From: Phallusia mammillata
Taxonomy: Eukaryota; Chordata; Ascidiacea; Phlebobranchia; Ascidiidae
Direction: 5' to 3'
DNA length: 64,000 nucleotides
Assembly: GCA_003260075.1 (NCBI GenBank)
Contig: QLIY01000528.1
Span: 1 to 64,000 of the forward strand
This document shows positions 9,901-22,700 of this stretch, one piece after another. Numbering within the stretch: the first letter of the stretch is position 1; each line of letters starts with the position of its first letter. The translations under genes and the position numbers were made by a program. The notes beneath the pieces are model-generated. The model was not told where the DNA came from. It saw only the letters and a program-made list of their open reading frames with translations, and searched no databases.

Positions 9901-12628
9901 CCTTTCCCGAGGAAACACGGTTCCACGAATTTGGTGTCTCGATGTCATGATAAGATACTACATTGATACCCGGGTCGTAAACTGTACGGACTGTGTTGCA
10001 GATCAAGTTCATTGTTTGAACCGCTGCACACACTGGCCCTACGTTGAACACGCCCGTTGTGGTTTTATATGAGTTGTTGCTGGTGCGTTTCAAACTGCAC
10101 GTTCGCTTGCGGTGATCTGTGGTTAGCATCGATCCACCCTCAAACGAGCCAGGCATGCGCTGTCAAAGAAACGGGGCCGAGAGAAAAATGCCGGACGAAC
10201 CACACTCGCCGTCAAGGACAAGGAGATTTTCTGTAAGCCCTCGCTACTCATGAATAAATTATAAAAGTGTCCTAAATTGTCCAGCGTGCCACTTCCCCTA
10301 ACGAATTGCGGTATAAGTCCATGCAGTAAATTGGCGCGGTCATGGGTAAGCATGGGAAGGCTGTGTTTGTTGTAATTAGGACCCATCACCTAGGTCAGCC
10401 GTACAACAATGCGTGAACCGGGTTTAAACCAATTCAGGAAACGAAACAGATCCGCTCCAACGTGTTACGCAAACAATGACATTTGGCAAACAGTCTGTTG
10501 GCTGATAGGTCAGAAAACGGACAACCGTTTCATTGGCCGCTGAAAAGTTGCAGCCCTGAACATAATGACATGACGTCTTAAGGCCGGACCAGTTCTGAAA
10601 CAACCAATTTTACATCATAAACGCATTAGGCGCTCTTTGGTGCCATTTTGATTCTCGCTCAGGCTTTCAGGCAATTACGGGTGACCGCCGGTCATTACCT
10701 AGTTAAAAAGGCTCTCTCTCCAGTGTCGTTGCAATCTAATGCAATCCCAATAACAAAGAGCAGCAAAGGTTTAGGTGTGCGTTGGATTATGCATGTCTGC
10801 CCAGTCGCCAGTGGGTTGCGATTTACGTTTTTCACATCTCAACTATTATTTACCACCAAATGAACAACTCTTAAGGTCGTGCAATGCTACCGAAGTTTGT
10901 GCCATTAATAGTGATTGCCGCGGTCCGGCGTGAGAACCAAGAGCCACTGAGAGATAGAGGTCAGACACGAGGGTGATTAACGGCGAACGTTCCGCAGTCG
11001 AACAAGCAATCGCGGGGTGCTAATTGCTCTATTTTCATTTGAACACTCGACAAGGCGCATTCAAGCAGCGAATCAAAAGCAGCCCGGGCTTACGCAAAGG
11101 GCTTATTACGTGGGACGGCGAGCTGTATCCGATTTCGCGTCGCAAATTGTTCTTAATCAACGACACCCGCGTTTTCAGCGGCTTCACGCACGCACTGCCT
11201 GGAATTTGATAAAGCACAAACGCTTCCAGCCTAGGGTGTTTCCCACAACTCAAAAACGCATGTGAACAAACGCCAGATTTTTGTTGGCGTTGCATCATCA
11301 AAACAGCATGCACCGGTGACAAATTACTTGTTGACAAATGTTCATGTAAGGAGAATTACTTACATGTCTTCTCTTAGAAGGTGGTGAACCGGGGTTGCTT
11401 CTTTGGGAAGAGATCGCAGAGAAATCAAATTTCGCTTTTAGGGCACACAGTAGTTTGTCATGTTCTTTGATAAAATTTTTGTTGATGTCTTTGGGCAGCA
11501 AAAGATAACTCCGCCAATTTTCGGGATCAAAACCCCAATGACAAGTGTGTTTTTCCAATCCTCTGCAAAATGATACCAGCAGTAATTAAACAGAAAAGGG
11601 TATTGCGGAAACTGTTGTATGACAAATACATGCATTTTTTTGCAAAACCTGATGGTTAAGCACCAAATGCATTTTGCTACAACATGTTAGGCAAGCTAAT
11701 TGACTGTTAACTGTTCATAAACTTACCTATGGGAATGACTGACAAACTTGGATGGCGAAAATGACATTTTGCAATCCATGCACACAATACAGGGTGCATC
11801 TGGAACAGTGTAAAGATCTGGATAAAATATTCCATCACCTCGTCCGAAACATTCATGATAAACCTGCAGGCCCTTTCCTTCATTCTGCAATAAATAATTC
11901 AAATCACCATTGCGCAATATTGGGTTGCATCTTAACTGTTTCAACATACATTGTGAAGATGATATTTTGAGTGTAAAGGGTAATCCACTCCTAAAGTTGA
12001 AACCAATCGTTCTGCATCAGTTTTTGTGATAAGACCACACTGTGTAGTGTTAAATGGCAATATTCCAAGGACTTTAAGAATTTCAAGTTGGTCTGGTGAA
12101 CATCGGCTGCAGTATATGTGAAGTTCGGCACAGGTCCTGTTGATTTCTGCGATGCTGAACTCCCGTAACACTGTAGTTAAAATCTGAAAACCAACATGTT
12201 GTTTGTAAAAACTCATGCTACTTTTAAATGGCTTTCGAAAATTTTAAAATGAAGAACCTATGACAAACCTGAGGCAAGCAAAGTCGCTTTTCTCCACCTA
12301 CAATAAAGCAAGCAATTCTTTCTCCTGCTAGGACTGTTTCAGCTCTTTGCGACGAAGTGTCATTTGGCATCAGTAGAGGTATTTGAATCAACGGAGGGGG
12401 TGGGTTAGGTGGAGCTTGCTTGTTGTCCTAAATTCAAATTCACAAATGTTACTGCTAACCAATTTAGAAGTAACTTGCAAAAAGCACTACTGGTACCTTA
12501 AACCACAATTGAGCAGCAATGGCTGAATATCCACTTGGTCCACTCAAACTATCAGCACTACTCAATTGGTAACAGTTCAACGTCTTTTTGAGGCTTTCTG
12601 AATAAGATTGACGGCGAAGATTTTCCAT
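3016..12628 (-). CDS. SKI: SKI/SnoN-like transcriptional co-repressor (homopolymer frameshift in one exon)
   Basis: TGF-beta pathway co-repressor that binds SMADs and NCoR/HDAC in the nucleus (family knowledge). Coding exons: 12628-12497, 12427-12269, 12183-11950, 11884-11727, 11562-11364, 6596-6491, 6417-6282, 5447-5251, 5190-4759, 4266-4132, 4063-3972, 3761-3629, 3261-3016. All have GT-AG borders and matching phases if one C is removed from the C12 run at 4963-4974, giving 785 residues. Exon 1 carries the R-SMAD-binding [14 protein letters not shown] motif. Residues about 66-175 are the Ski/Sno domain ([33 protein letters not shown]). Residues about 176-260 are the zinc-binding SMAD4 domain (CIVCMDC, HSH, HTCHWGF). 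Residues about 585-760 form the coiled coil (HELVKMK...). The start ATG at 12628 is supported by homology of the first exon. Whether it is closer to SKI or SnoN is not resolved. The candidate alternative last exon lies at 2359-2643. Confidence 0.9.
5621..5696. repeat. G30 run flanked by 23-bp direct repeats
   Basis: A run of 30 Gs (5643-5672) is bracketed by two exact copies of ATACTCGCCAAGGTTGGCGATCG (5621-5643 and 5674-5696), each containing the small inverted repeat CGCCAA/TTGGCG. It lies in the SKI intron 5448-6281. The run could form G-quadruplexes or mark an uncertain assembly join. Confidence 0.8.
6597..11363. other. Large SKI intron, no genes seen
   Basis: At 4.77 kb this is far longer than the gene's other introns (tens of bases to a few hundred). 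No exon with SKI-like or other recognisable coding content was found on either strand; the open frames inside are noise-like. It includes a G36 run at 6905-6940 and looks less AT-rich than the rest of the window. Such first-half introns often hold enhancers, but no site can be named here. Confidence 0.55.
6905..6940. repeat. G36 homopolymer
   Basis: An uninterrupted run of 36 Gs between CTGGC and TAGACAG, inside the large SKI intron. Its length is probably only approximate in any assembly. Confidence 0.9.
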
Positions 12629-13788
12629 GGCTTGACACTAACTTGAAGCCATGTACAGCACGTTGACTATTAAACAGAATATCACAAGTTCTAACTGAAA
12701 TGTATTTTGTGGCACAAGCGTTGTGTGACCAACATTTTAGTCTAGTGTTTGGCACACCTAAAACACAACGTAAGATTGTAAAAAAACACGTAACTTAGCG
12801 ATGCGCAGTTATAAACAATAGCGTTCAATAACGTCCTGTCGGAAACTAACCATATGTTAACTAAAACTGGTTGATGAAAAACTTTAATAGCAACCTGATA
12901 ACCTTTCAGTTCATAACAGCTCGCTAATGTATTATAACTCCATTAATTAAGATCCAAACCTACAAACATAAATGCTAGGCCACTCGAAGTAGCTTAGCGT
13001 AGCTAAAAGCACGACTGGCGAATAACAGCTCGTCAACAACCTGAACATCGTACATCACTACGCCAAAGACAGGCGCAGCAGAACAGCGTGCAGCAGAGCC
13101 TACACTGGCGCCTCTCAAATCGATGTCTAGGCACAGACAAACACGCAGCCGAAAAGGCGAGGCTCGACACTGTTTTTCAGACACGTGTGTGCCTTTGTCT
13201 GCGCGCGGCTCTGTGAGCGCGACGTCTAGACGCCTTGATGCGACAACGTCGCTAACGCGCCGGCATTCTCTTCGTGCTCATGCACCCCCCCGTTCAAAGC
13301 AAGGCGGCATATTTTTTCTTTTGTGTTCGGTTATGTTTGAATTTCGTTGGCATGTCCAGTTGTCAGATCCACATAAAGATAATTATTTTCCTTGCTATGC
13401 AAATAAAGTACCACAAAAATCTCTACTAACGCCAAAATTTTATGTTTGAAGAAAAACGTTTAGTAGATGTTGGTTTCAAACGGGAACTACTACGCATACA
13501 GTGAATTTCTAAACCTAAACGTACATACATATATTTCTTTTAAGAGCACCGTAACATTTCCATAAACTCTAAACAGCAGCTAACAAACAAAAGAGAAAAA
13601 TATATGAAAATAGACCAAATAACAACAACAGTGCGTAAAAAGCGTTTTCTAAACAATAGAAAAATAAATCAATTAATGTACAAAAATAATAGCAAAAGCA
13701 TCGGTTCTGGGGACACTTAACAGTGTTTAACACACATTTTTGCTTCAACATGTCCAGAGCGCACGCAACATTTAAAAAAAATACTGAG
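12629..13788. promoter_or_regulatory. SKI upstream region and TTC21B 3' flank
   Basis: About 1.16 kb between the SKI start codon and the TTC21B stop codon, both genes reading leftward. It must hold the SKI promoter and the TTC21B 3' untranslated region. A CG-rich patch at about 13060-13280 stands out from AT-rich surroundings. No TATA box or clear minus-strand AATAAA could be assigned. Confidence 0.4.
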
Positions 13789-16700
13789 TCAAACACGGAT
13801 ACTGGCACGGGCTTTGTCAAGAATATCCTTCCGCATACGAGGGTAGTTGGGATTTTGGGCGAGCACCTTGTGGGAAATGTTAATTGCGTCGATGTGGCGT
13901 TTGGCTTTCAAGTAGTTAAACGCCAACTTGTAACCTGTAAATAAAAAGATGTCCATTCCCGTTTAAACTTGAATTTTATTGCCAAATATAAAAACGTCTA
14001 AAATTAAAGACAATGGCCTAACATTATTGTAACAAAGCTAAAAATGGAGCCAAACAGTTTTTTGAACAAATTTTCATGTAGGCATATTTAGTGGTGGGAT
14101 TCAAATTTTTTGTCGTCATATTTTTCAGCCGGTTTTGTTACAAAAAGTCCATTGACAGTTAACTAGTAATGATAACCGGTTCGCTGATCTCATAAAGTTT
14201 CGTAAGACGGTTCTACAAAACCGGTGCGAACCTGCCGAATCCCACTTAGCATATTATAACTTAGTTGGTGCAGGAACACCATTGTATCATGACAAATCTT
14301 GTCATGGATTTTCTTGACATGACCTTATCAGATCAAATCGTGCGTTTCATTTTAGCATTAGTACAGTTCAGTATCTTAAGGTTGGGTGTAGGAAGTGCCA
14401 ATCACTTTTACACAAACCGGTCTCACCTATGACAGGGTTTGTTTCATTGCTATGTTCCCACGCCTTTTCATAGTTGTTTGCAGCATCCTTGTACGACTGT
14501 TCCTTCTCGTAGATGAAACCAAGGTACTCGTAAGCTTTGCAGCAAGACTGCATGAAAAAATAAAAACAGGCGTCAAAATCAATATGCCTACATGAATACT
14601 TGGACATGTTTCAGCCCTTATATGGCTCTCTTTCCACACATCTTTCGTTTGTACGCCATTTAAATAAAAGGAGCTTGTCCTTTCGAGGAAAGAAAAAATG
14701 CTTAAATGTCTTTTATTTTGCATCTTTTTCTTTATTGCAATTATTAGGCAATTCAAAACAGGTATAATACACCACCAGTTAAAATGACGGCAATTTTATG
14801 CCAACATACTTCAGTGTAATGATTTCTGATAATTGTGCTTTGAAAGCTAACTTTAACCACACTGGATGATTTTGTCCAATCGCACAAACTTTGCAAAATA
14901 TTCCGTAAAAAGCAACAGTTGACAATCTTTAGGGGCATTTTGTCACCTTATTTAGTGTAAAAGGTCTATAGCAGGGGAAAAGAGTGTATATTGGACAAAC
15001 GCATGTTAGTTGCAACGAATTTATGCCATTTGTTTTACACAGACCATCATATTGCAATCATAGCTTCGATGTTGCTGTGTTGCAAAACAAGGACCTTAAA
15101 AGGAGCGATAAGGCATCTGCGGTTTTTACTTGGAAAAGAGTCAAGCTCAAGAAACTTGCCCAAAAGATTAACAAACATGCGGTCATGAGTACAATTCCAT
15201 TATCCAACTTTCATTCCAGGGTTCCGCCAGCCAATGTTATAACCGCAGACGGCTGGATTGACTGACTCAAATGGGACTGGAAAACTGTATTACCTTGTTT
15301 TGTTCGAGACACTTTTTCAGCAGGTCGGTTGCCATGTCGTACTTGCCAGCTGTTATGTAGACATCGGCTAGGAGTAGCCAAGCTTGCTCAAAGTCTTCTG
15401 CCTCTTCGGTGGTCCATTGCATCTGAAACNCTGGATTGACTGACTCAAATGGGACTGGAAAACTGTATTACCTTGTTTTGTTCGAGACACTTTTTCAGCA
15501 GGTCGGTTGCCATGTCGTACTTGCCAGCTGTTATGTAGACATCGGCTAGGAGTAGCCAAGCTTGCTCAAAGTCTTCTGCCTCTTCGGTGGTCCATTGCAT
15601 CTGAAACGCCACCCCAAACAGGTTTATGTTAATAATAGCGTTTAAAAGGCCATTTTTTGCGAAAAAACATAGCTTATTCAATAACATGCAACAATTTTGC
15701 GCATTTTTAGCTTTTAAAGTAATAAAAGTTTATAGGCAAGAAAATCACTTTTCATTATATTTTATATACTTTACAGTAAATGGGTAAATACAAATTGCAA
15801 TGATATCCCTTTTAGTCAGCATTCTACAGGACCTGCGCGAAAGTTTTTTGAAAGTATATAACTTTTTTAATTTTTTGAGAAAAATAGCAACACGTTTATA
15901 TTAAATTTTGTCAAGTACTTTTCCCACAAAACTCTTTTCCACCCAGCAATTGTGTGTGTTCGATGATGATTTAGCAAAAATCAGACGAAACCGCTTGAAT
16001 GACGGGGCGTTAGAAATGTATTGCTTATATGTAGTGTATAGGCCACATAAGTCGCGTGTAATCCCCGGTTGTGTAACCTTGGATAATTTCCAAAGCAGCG
16101 AGCATACATCGTGACTGCGGACTGACCGAAATAACTTTTTGGACTTCAATTTTTTCCTCGGCAAAACGTTCACAGAAGTAGAAAATGACAGTCTAACTCT
16201 AAATCCACGCTTCAATATAGGTTCTAAAGGTTTTTATTGCAATTTTTCGAATGCAAATCGGTTTTATATTGTGCAAGGGAGAAACAACGGCGTGATTAGT
16301 TATTTTCCGAAATTTTTCTGAAAAAATACATGAGCATATGCCGAAACGTTTGAACAATAAAGCATGTCGCTTTTTACGTCTATTTGGGGCATTATATTCG
16401 TCATTGGACTTTCCCAAAAAAAAATTTTTGTACACAATATAGCACCCAATTCTACCTGAAGGTATATGCAAAAAACCTACATGGTAACAGATTTTGGTGC
16501 GATGTGTCATAAAACTGCAAAAGCAAGGAGTATATTCCATTGGTTTTAATGTTTTATAAAAAAAAAGTTCAAAAAAGGCCAATAAGTGATAGTCAGTTCA
16601 AGCCTATCTGATGATGGTTTATTCCATTAGTGAAACTTCTGTTTTCATATAATGTGATTTACAAGTACAGCAATCAACAAATTCAACTTTTCACTTGCCT

Positions 16701-19700
16701 TGGATATTCTTTTCAGCTGGTTTCGAGCTCTTGGAGTTTGCTTGAGAATCTGATAAGCGAAGGCCATTCCGAGTAACGCAGGAACGTAATCTTTCTGCAA
16801 AATAAAAACCAAAGACCTCTTACACACATGTCATGTGGTGTTTAGTTGTGGTGTGTAATTGAGGGCAAGTTACTGGAACCGACAACTATTTCAAATCTTG
16901 TGTTTTTTTTTCGGTTTAATGCATAAGGTTAATTGTAGATTTTGCCCTTATAAGGAAGAGAAAAGAATCCAGGAACACTATAAGTTTTTGATTATTAACA
17001 AGAATTCCCGGCCCAAACAAGAAATTCCCGGTAATTAACAAGAATTCCCGGTAAGTTTAAAAAGAACTGGGGTTCATTAGGGCTTGACATTACACATGTG
17101 GCTATATGTGTGACACAATTTCCCCAACTTTCAGGCCTATTTCGGGCTCAGTATTAAATAAACATTAACAACATGAGTCCTCGCAGACTTAGAGAACTCT
17201 GTAGGGCAAGCGTGTCAAACTCGCGGGGGTTCGAGGACATTTGGCCACATTGCAGTTTGGAAATTATGCCATGTGATTTTTAATCTATTTTTATACACTC
17301 AAACTTAACGCTTATTTTTAGTTAGAGGAACGGTTTTACTATCGTTTCCATTCATAACATATAAGTTTTTATTTATGAATTGAATTTCTGTAAATGTCTG
17401 TTTAAAATTAAATCATAACTTTCACTTTGAAAGGCTGGAAAAAATATTATATTTAGATCAAAATCTTACAAACTACTACATTTGTTGTTGAGTGTTTGAC
17501 AGCCGCATTAGACAGCTCTGTGGGCCGCGAGTTTGACACCCCTGCTATAGGGTATTGTGCTATAAGTTGACCTTCTTAAACGTACTTTGGCAATCCCAAG
17601 ACATTACACGTAAACCTAATGCTTACTCATTGTTTTGGCAGCAGTAGCATGAATGTCACCGTGCCATGTCGTCTGGGGCATATGCAAACCGTAATACAAC
17701 ATACGAGACACGTTTGGGCTAGACATGACAGAGGGTTGCATTTTACCCAATGACTTTTAACGAGTTTGGTTAAGGCTTCTGAGAAACAACTTCAGCTTAG
17801 AAGAAGTTATCATACATTTTGCTGTTGTGGGGTGTTTAACGTGTAACGCACAGACGAAATGCAAATACATGCGGCGTATTCTTATCAAGCGTATGCACAT
17901 CTACAAGGTTCGTTATCAATCATCTGGGCGCCTGCGTACCTAATTCGATTATAACGAGCGGGCGATTGTATGTAGAACGACATGCAAACACAGACATTAT
18001 AGATATGGGAAAGGTCATGTAACATAACAATACATACCACCAGAAAAAGACTGACAAGTGGAAAAAATGTACTCTTTCTGATAAACTTTTGGGTGCTTTT
18101 ATACCAGAATTAACAAATGAAATACGTCTAATTGTGTAATAAAGCTCAACAAACAAGCTTTTTCGAGGAGTTTTTTTTTCAATTAAGATTCATACAATGC
18201 AAAAAGTTAGTAGATTTAAAATATATGCCTTTTGTTCGGCAGTTGTGGAAAAATAGGTTATATACGTTAAACATGTGTAAAAATAATGAAATTAGGCAAG
18301 ACACTAATTTGTACCGACATTAGCACAACATTTTAAACGTTACGCTATTCGGCAATAACAAAGGAAGCGAATTTCCTATCGTTGTTTGTGATGTATGCTG
18401 TTTACTCACTCGGCAGGGGGTCGTAGACAAAACAACAGCTGCATCGGCGCAAGTGTATTTCCAAACGCAGGAATGCAGGTCAAGAGCGCAGTCGACTAGT
18501 CAACAAAACAACTTACCTTTTTCTGCGACACTTCGACGAAGCTGGCAAGGGCGCGTTCGGCGTTCGGCTTGTGCTTTGTAGAAACCAGCACCATGCTCTC
18601 TAGCACTTGGACTTTGAAAGGGTCGGCTGACTTGAATTCCTTTACAAGGCGCTCCGCCGTGGAGAGCGCATTGTCGTTGGCCGAGCTGTGTTTATCCGAC
18701 GCGCTGACAAATGAGAATTCACGGGTCAGAATCAATGAAACAACCTGTTGTGTACGGGCAGTTGTCGAAGATTAATGATTGGATGGCGTGCCGCGCACCT
18801 GGACCCAGAACTCGCCAGTTCAATGGCCAACCCTCTTAATCTGACGTTTGTTGTTTTACGGCTATTTACGGCTGTATGATGAAAATTCTTTGCAGGCATA
18901 CTGTGTGTTTCACCCAGCACCTGGCCTGGTCTGTATTAAGCGCCCAAGCGTATTGTAATGTCATAAAAGTGACGTAATCATACTAAAAAAGAGTTGTATC
19001 AAAAGTATTCCTATTGGTATGTACTATACAGGTTGACTTGGTGCACATCTTTTATAACTTAACATTTCACCTTTCGTTAAGACTCTCAAAAACTTCGCCT
19101 CCGAGTGTCTGTTGGTCCGGATTAAGGCAAATACGAATCATATTTTCCAGTGCCTTCTCAGACCACTCGCTGTCACATCTGGCACGATTAAAAAGCTGCA
19201 ATGCATCAGGTGCTTTGCCACAGTACCTGAAAGATACAAAAATTTGGTAAACATGGACAATGCTTTTGTTAATGAAAACTGACTTCTGAAAACTATAGTG
19301 AAAGCCCCGAATCGGCAAAAAAGGTTCGAGCTGCAAGCAACAGTGCTATGTAAAAATCATCCTGAACCACGTGCGTTCAATGCACCGATTATTTTTTTAA
19401 GTTTTAATACATTGCATAACCAAAATGCAAACTGATTCAAGTACACTGAAGCTTTAGTAAAATATTCAAGCTATAGTATTCCTTAGTTTTGCCGAATAAC
19501 CGAAAAGTTAGCAAAATCACGTAAAATCGTACGCTATACGCCTTTGGCAAAATCACGTAAGTTCTGCTACAAGGCCAACAGTGATGTCTACTACATAATA
19601 GTTGTGATACATTATGATCTTAGTTATGTGGGTTTCAAGTCGCATTGGTAGTCGTTGCCAGTCCGCATATAATGTACTATTTTTTGTATGAAGGGCACAA

Positions 19701-22700
19701 AACGATAGTGTTTTGAAAACTATATGCTATATAGGTAATACGATTTTAGTTTTTGCGTAGTTTGAAGGATTTTGTGTCCGTAATTATGCGAAGAAGACCA
19801 GTTTTGCGCTTGAAAGTTGAGATACATTTTTCAGCCGAATGCAATCTTCGTAAACATTGCGGCAAAATAAGTAGAATAAATTCTGCAAATTTCAAAGTTT
19901 CAGTACATCACTACTAAAACCAGTCAATTAACTTTACCGTCCTAAAATGGGCCATCAATTAAAACAGCAGCTTTAAACAGGTTGCACCTAAAAGTTCTGG
20001 GCAAAACACGAACACAAAACCACCGCTTGTGGGATTTCCTGGCCTGGGACACTCGTTGATTGCAAGTGCTCAACAATTAAAAGCTAAGCGTAACATCGCA
20101 AATCAGTTTACCGCTCTATTGCGCATATCCGTAATTGGGCAAAGGAAGTACGTGGGAATATCGAATTGCTGCAATTAGTGCGTAAACGTATTGCGGCGCA
20201 TCTAATGCTAAACGAAACCGGGTGCAAAATATTGAGTGGGCTATTATACCGCTATTTGATCTATTGTTCAGCTATAGTGGACATATGGTATTGGTTAAGT
20301 GTCTTTGGCAGTTATGGCTTGAACACTATATTATTGGGTGTTTACAATTGACTTGCATAGTTATGTTAGGAAAATGCTCAAATACAGGGCTCATTTGAAA
20401 GGAAACAAATAATTAGCACTCTTATAGCGTTTTGGGGCATATTCAACCAATATCCCAGAGAATGCAAATCTTGTCATATGGCATTTCCATACATTAAACC
20501 CATAAAAGATACTTAGCCACTGGCAGGTAACGACTTCAATACGCCCAATACAAAAACATTAAGGTTGCGTGTTAAAGTGATTTACCAGTTATATAAACCT
20601 TTGCAGTATTGGAAGCCAGCGTCCATTGCAGCTCTACCCTCTCCTGCCTTCTGTTCAGCGAGGTCAAGGAATTGCTGCACATCCTTCAGTTGGCCTCCGC
20701 GCCGCAGCAGTCCTATCAGACGGGCCAACGCCTACAAAAACAACCAATCACGTCACAGCACAGGGAGCGTCAACATAGTAAGTGTCAACATTATATTTTC
20801 TGGACTGGGGCAGGGCACCTTGTAATGTCAAACGCAAAACAAACGAACTTGGAACGCCGCGCTGTTGGCCTGGCTTTGGAAATCCACAAAAATTCTGGAT
20901 GCTTACGAATAGTCTCAGTAAGGTCAGGTTTTAAAATGTTTGTGATTCGAATTGTAGAAACAGGAAACAAGATTGAGGTAAAACCGGTGGGTCAAAGAGT
21001 TTTGCAAAAATTACGAACTATATACAAATGGTTAATGTTTATTCTTTGCATTGTGCCAGAAAACGTAACATCTATGCAAACCAATTGAAGTACACATTGC
21101 GTAGAAACACTGTTTGCTAACTTTAGTTTTCTTAAATTAGGTTCATTGTATTCAGTTTTTTGATACTTTCTTGACTATAATCCACTTTGTTCAGTTCCAT
21201 AACAAACAGAATATTTCAAGAAAAACAAGAATATGCTAAACGATATGGAGTGCTAAAAAGTATTTGTTTTTTAATTAGGAGGCACCAAACAGGTCGGGTT
21301 ATATATAATCATACAAAAATATGGAATTTATTACATAGAGGCCTTGTTCGTGCAAGCTAATAAGTTATGTCACAATGCACTCATATGACGATGCAAGACC
21401 GCTGTCTATGTCGTCACAATTCGTGGTTTGCAATCACGGAATGTTAATGTTTGTTTTACAGCAACCTTCACATTGGTGAATTCCATGGTTAAAAACCCAA
21501 ACGACCCTTTCCGAAATGAAGACAATTATGCGGGAACGTTTTAAAGATAACATGACTGTCTGTGTTGGACAAAGAGCATAAGATTGTGAGTAGCGTGCAT
21601 TTGCTAAAAAGGTCGGCTTGTGTGAAAGCAGGCGAGCGAGTTACTCACACCAAATTAAATCACGATCTAAGAGGATTCCATTCACAAAATGCCAAATGCC
21701 TTTACACACTTGGCACATGTTGCCTTTGTACTAAGTTTTTGTAATGATGGGGTGCCAACTTTTCTGTGTGCAGTAGTAGTTTGTTGTGCCAATGGCAATA
21801 AAACAGCAGACAGAACAGAACCGTGCGTTTTACGACTTACATCATAACACAATGAAAAACAGCTATGTTTTCGTTGGAATTCTATCAAAAAGAGACATGA
21901 AAATTTGACACGCGTTGCGGGCGAAACCCGTGTTTTAGGCATTCCAATGATATTGCAAAATATGCTCTTTTCATTTATCTCTTTAACCGTCTTACATAAG
22001 CATTACTTACAGAAACGTTTTCGTAATGTTGACTACTTTTAACTTAAATTCCGACCCGGAATAATAGTTTTGGTAGGTTTAAACTGTAGAGCCCAGAATG
22101 CTTGATTTGAATTACCTCATAATGGTCAGGGCGAACTTCCAGAAGTTTCTGATAATGATAAATAGCGTCTTCGTATTCCTTTTTGCTGAACATCACATCC
22201 GCCATCATCTACAAAAATAAATGTTTTCTTCAAATTAGCAGACGCAAATATATTATTGCATACGAATTTGTCCAACACGGTGTAGCTGTCGCGCGTTTAC
22301 CCTCTTTCCATCAATTGTGCCTCCTAATTTATCATTATAATTGTTACGTCTCAACACAGCTATTTCTGGCAAGTTGAATGCTATAGCGCGTTCTGCTGCT
22401 ATTTTTGTTTCATCCGGCGAAATAAACTCAACTCAACACCAATTTCCATTTAGTATAGCAATAATATGTTTTCTTTATCACCAACATATAAACTTAATCG
22501 TAAATTTCAAAAAACAAAAATTAAAATGTGCGAGATAGGATAACACAAAATTGAAATGTGCGAGATAGGATAACAAAATTTTTTTAAGTTAATTTATGTT
22601 TCAATTTTAGAAACTCCAGTTGTCTTCCTTTAAGTTGTGCTAGTTAACGTTTAGAGGCCACCCACCATGCTTGCTTGGTCGTTACCGTCAGCAGACAGAC

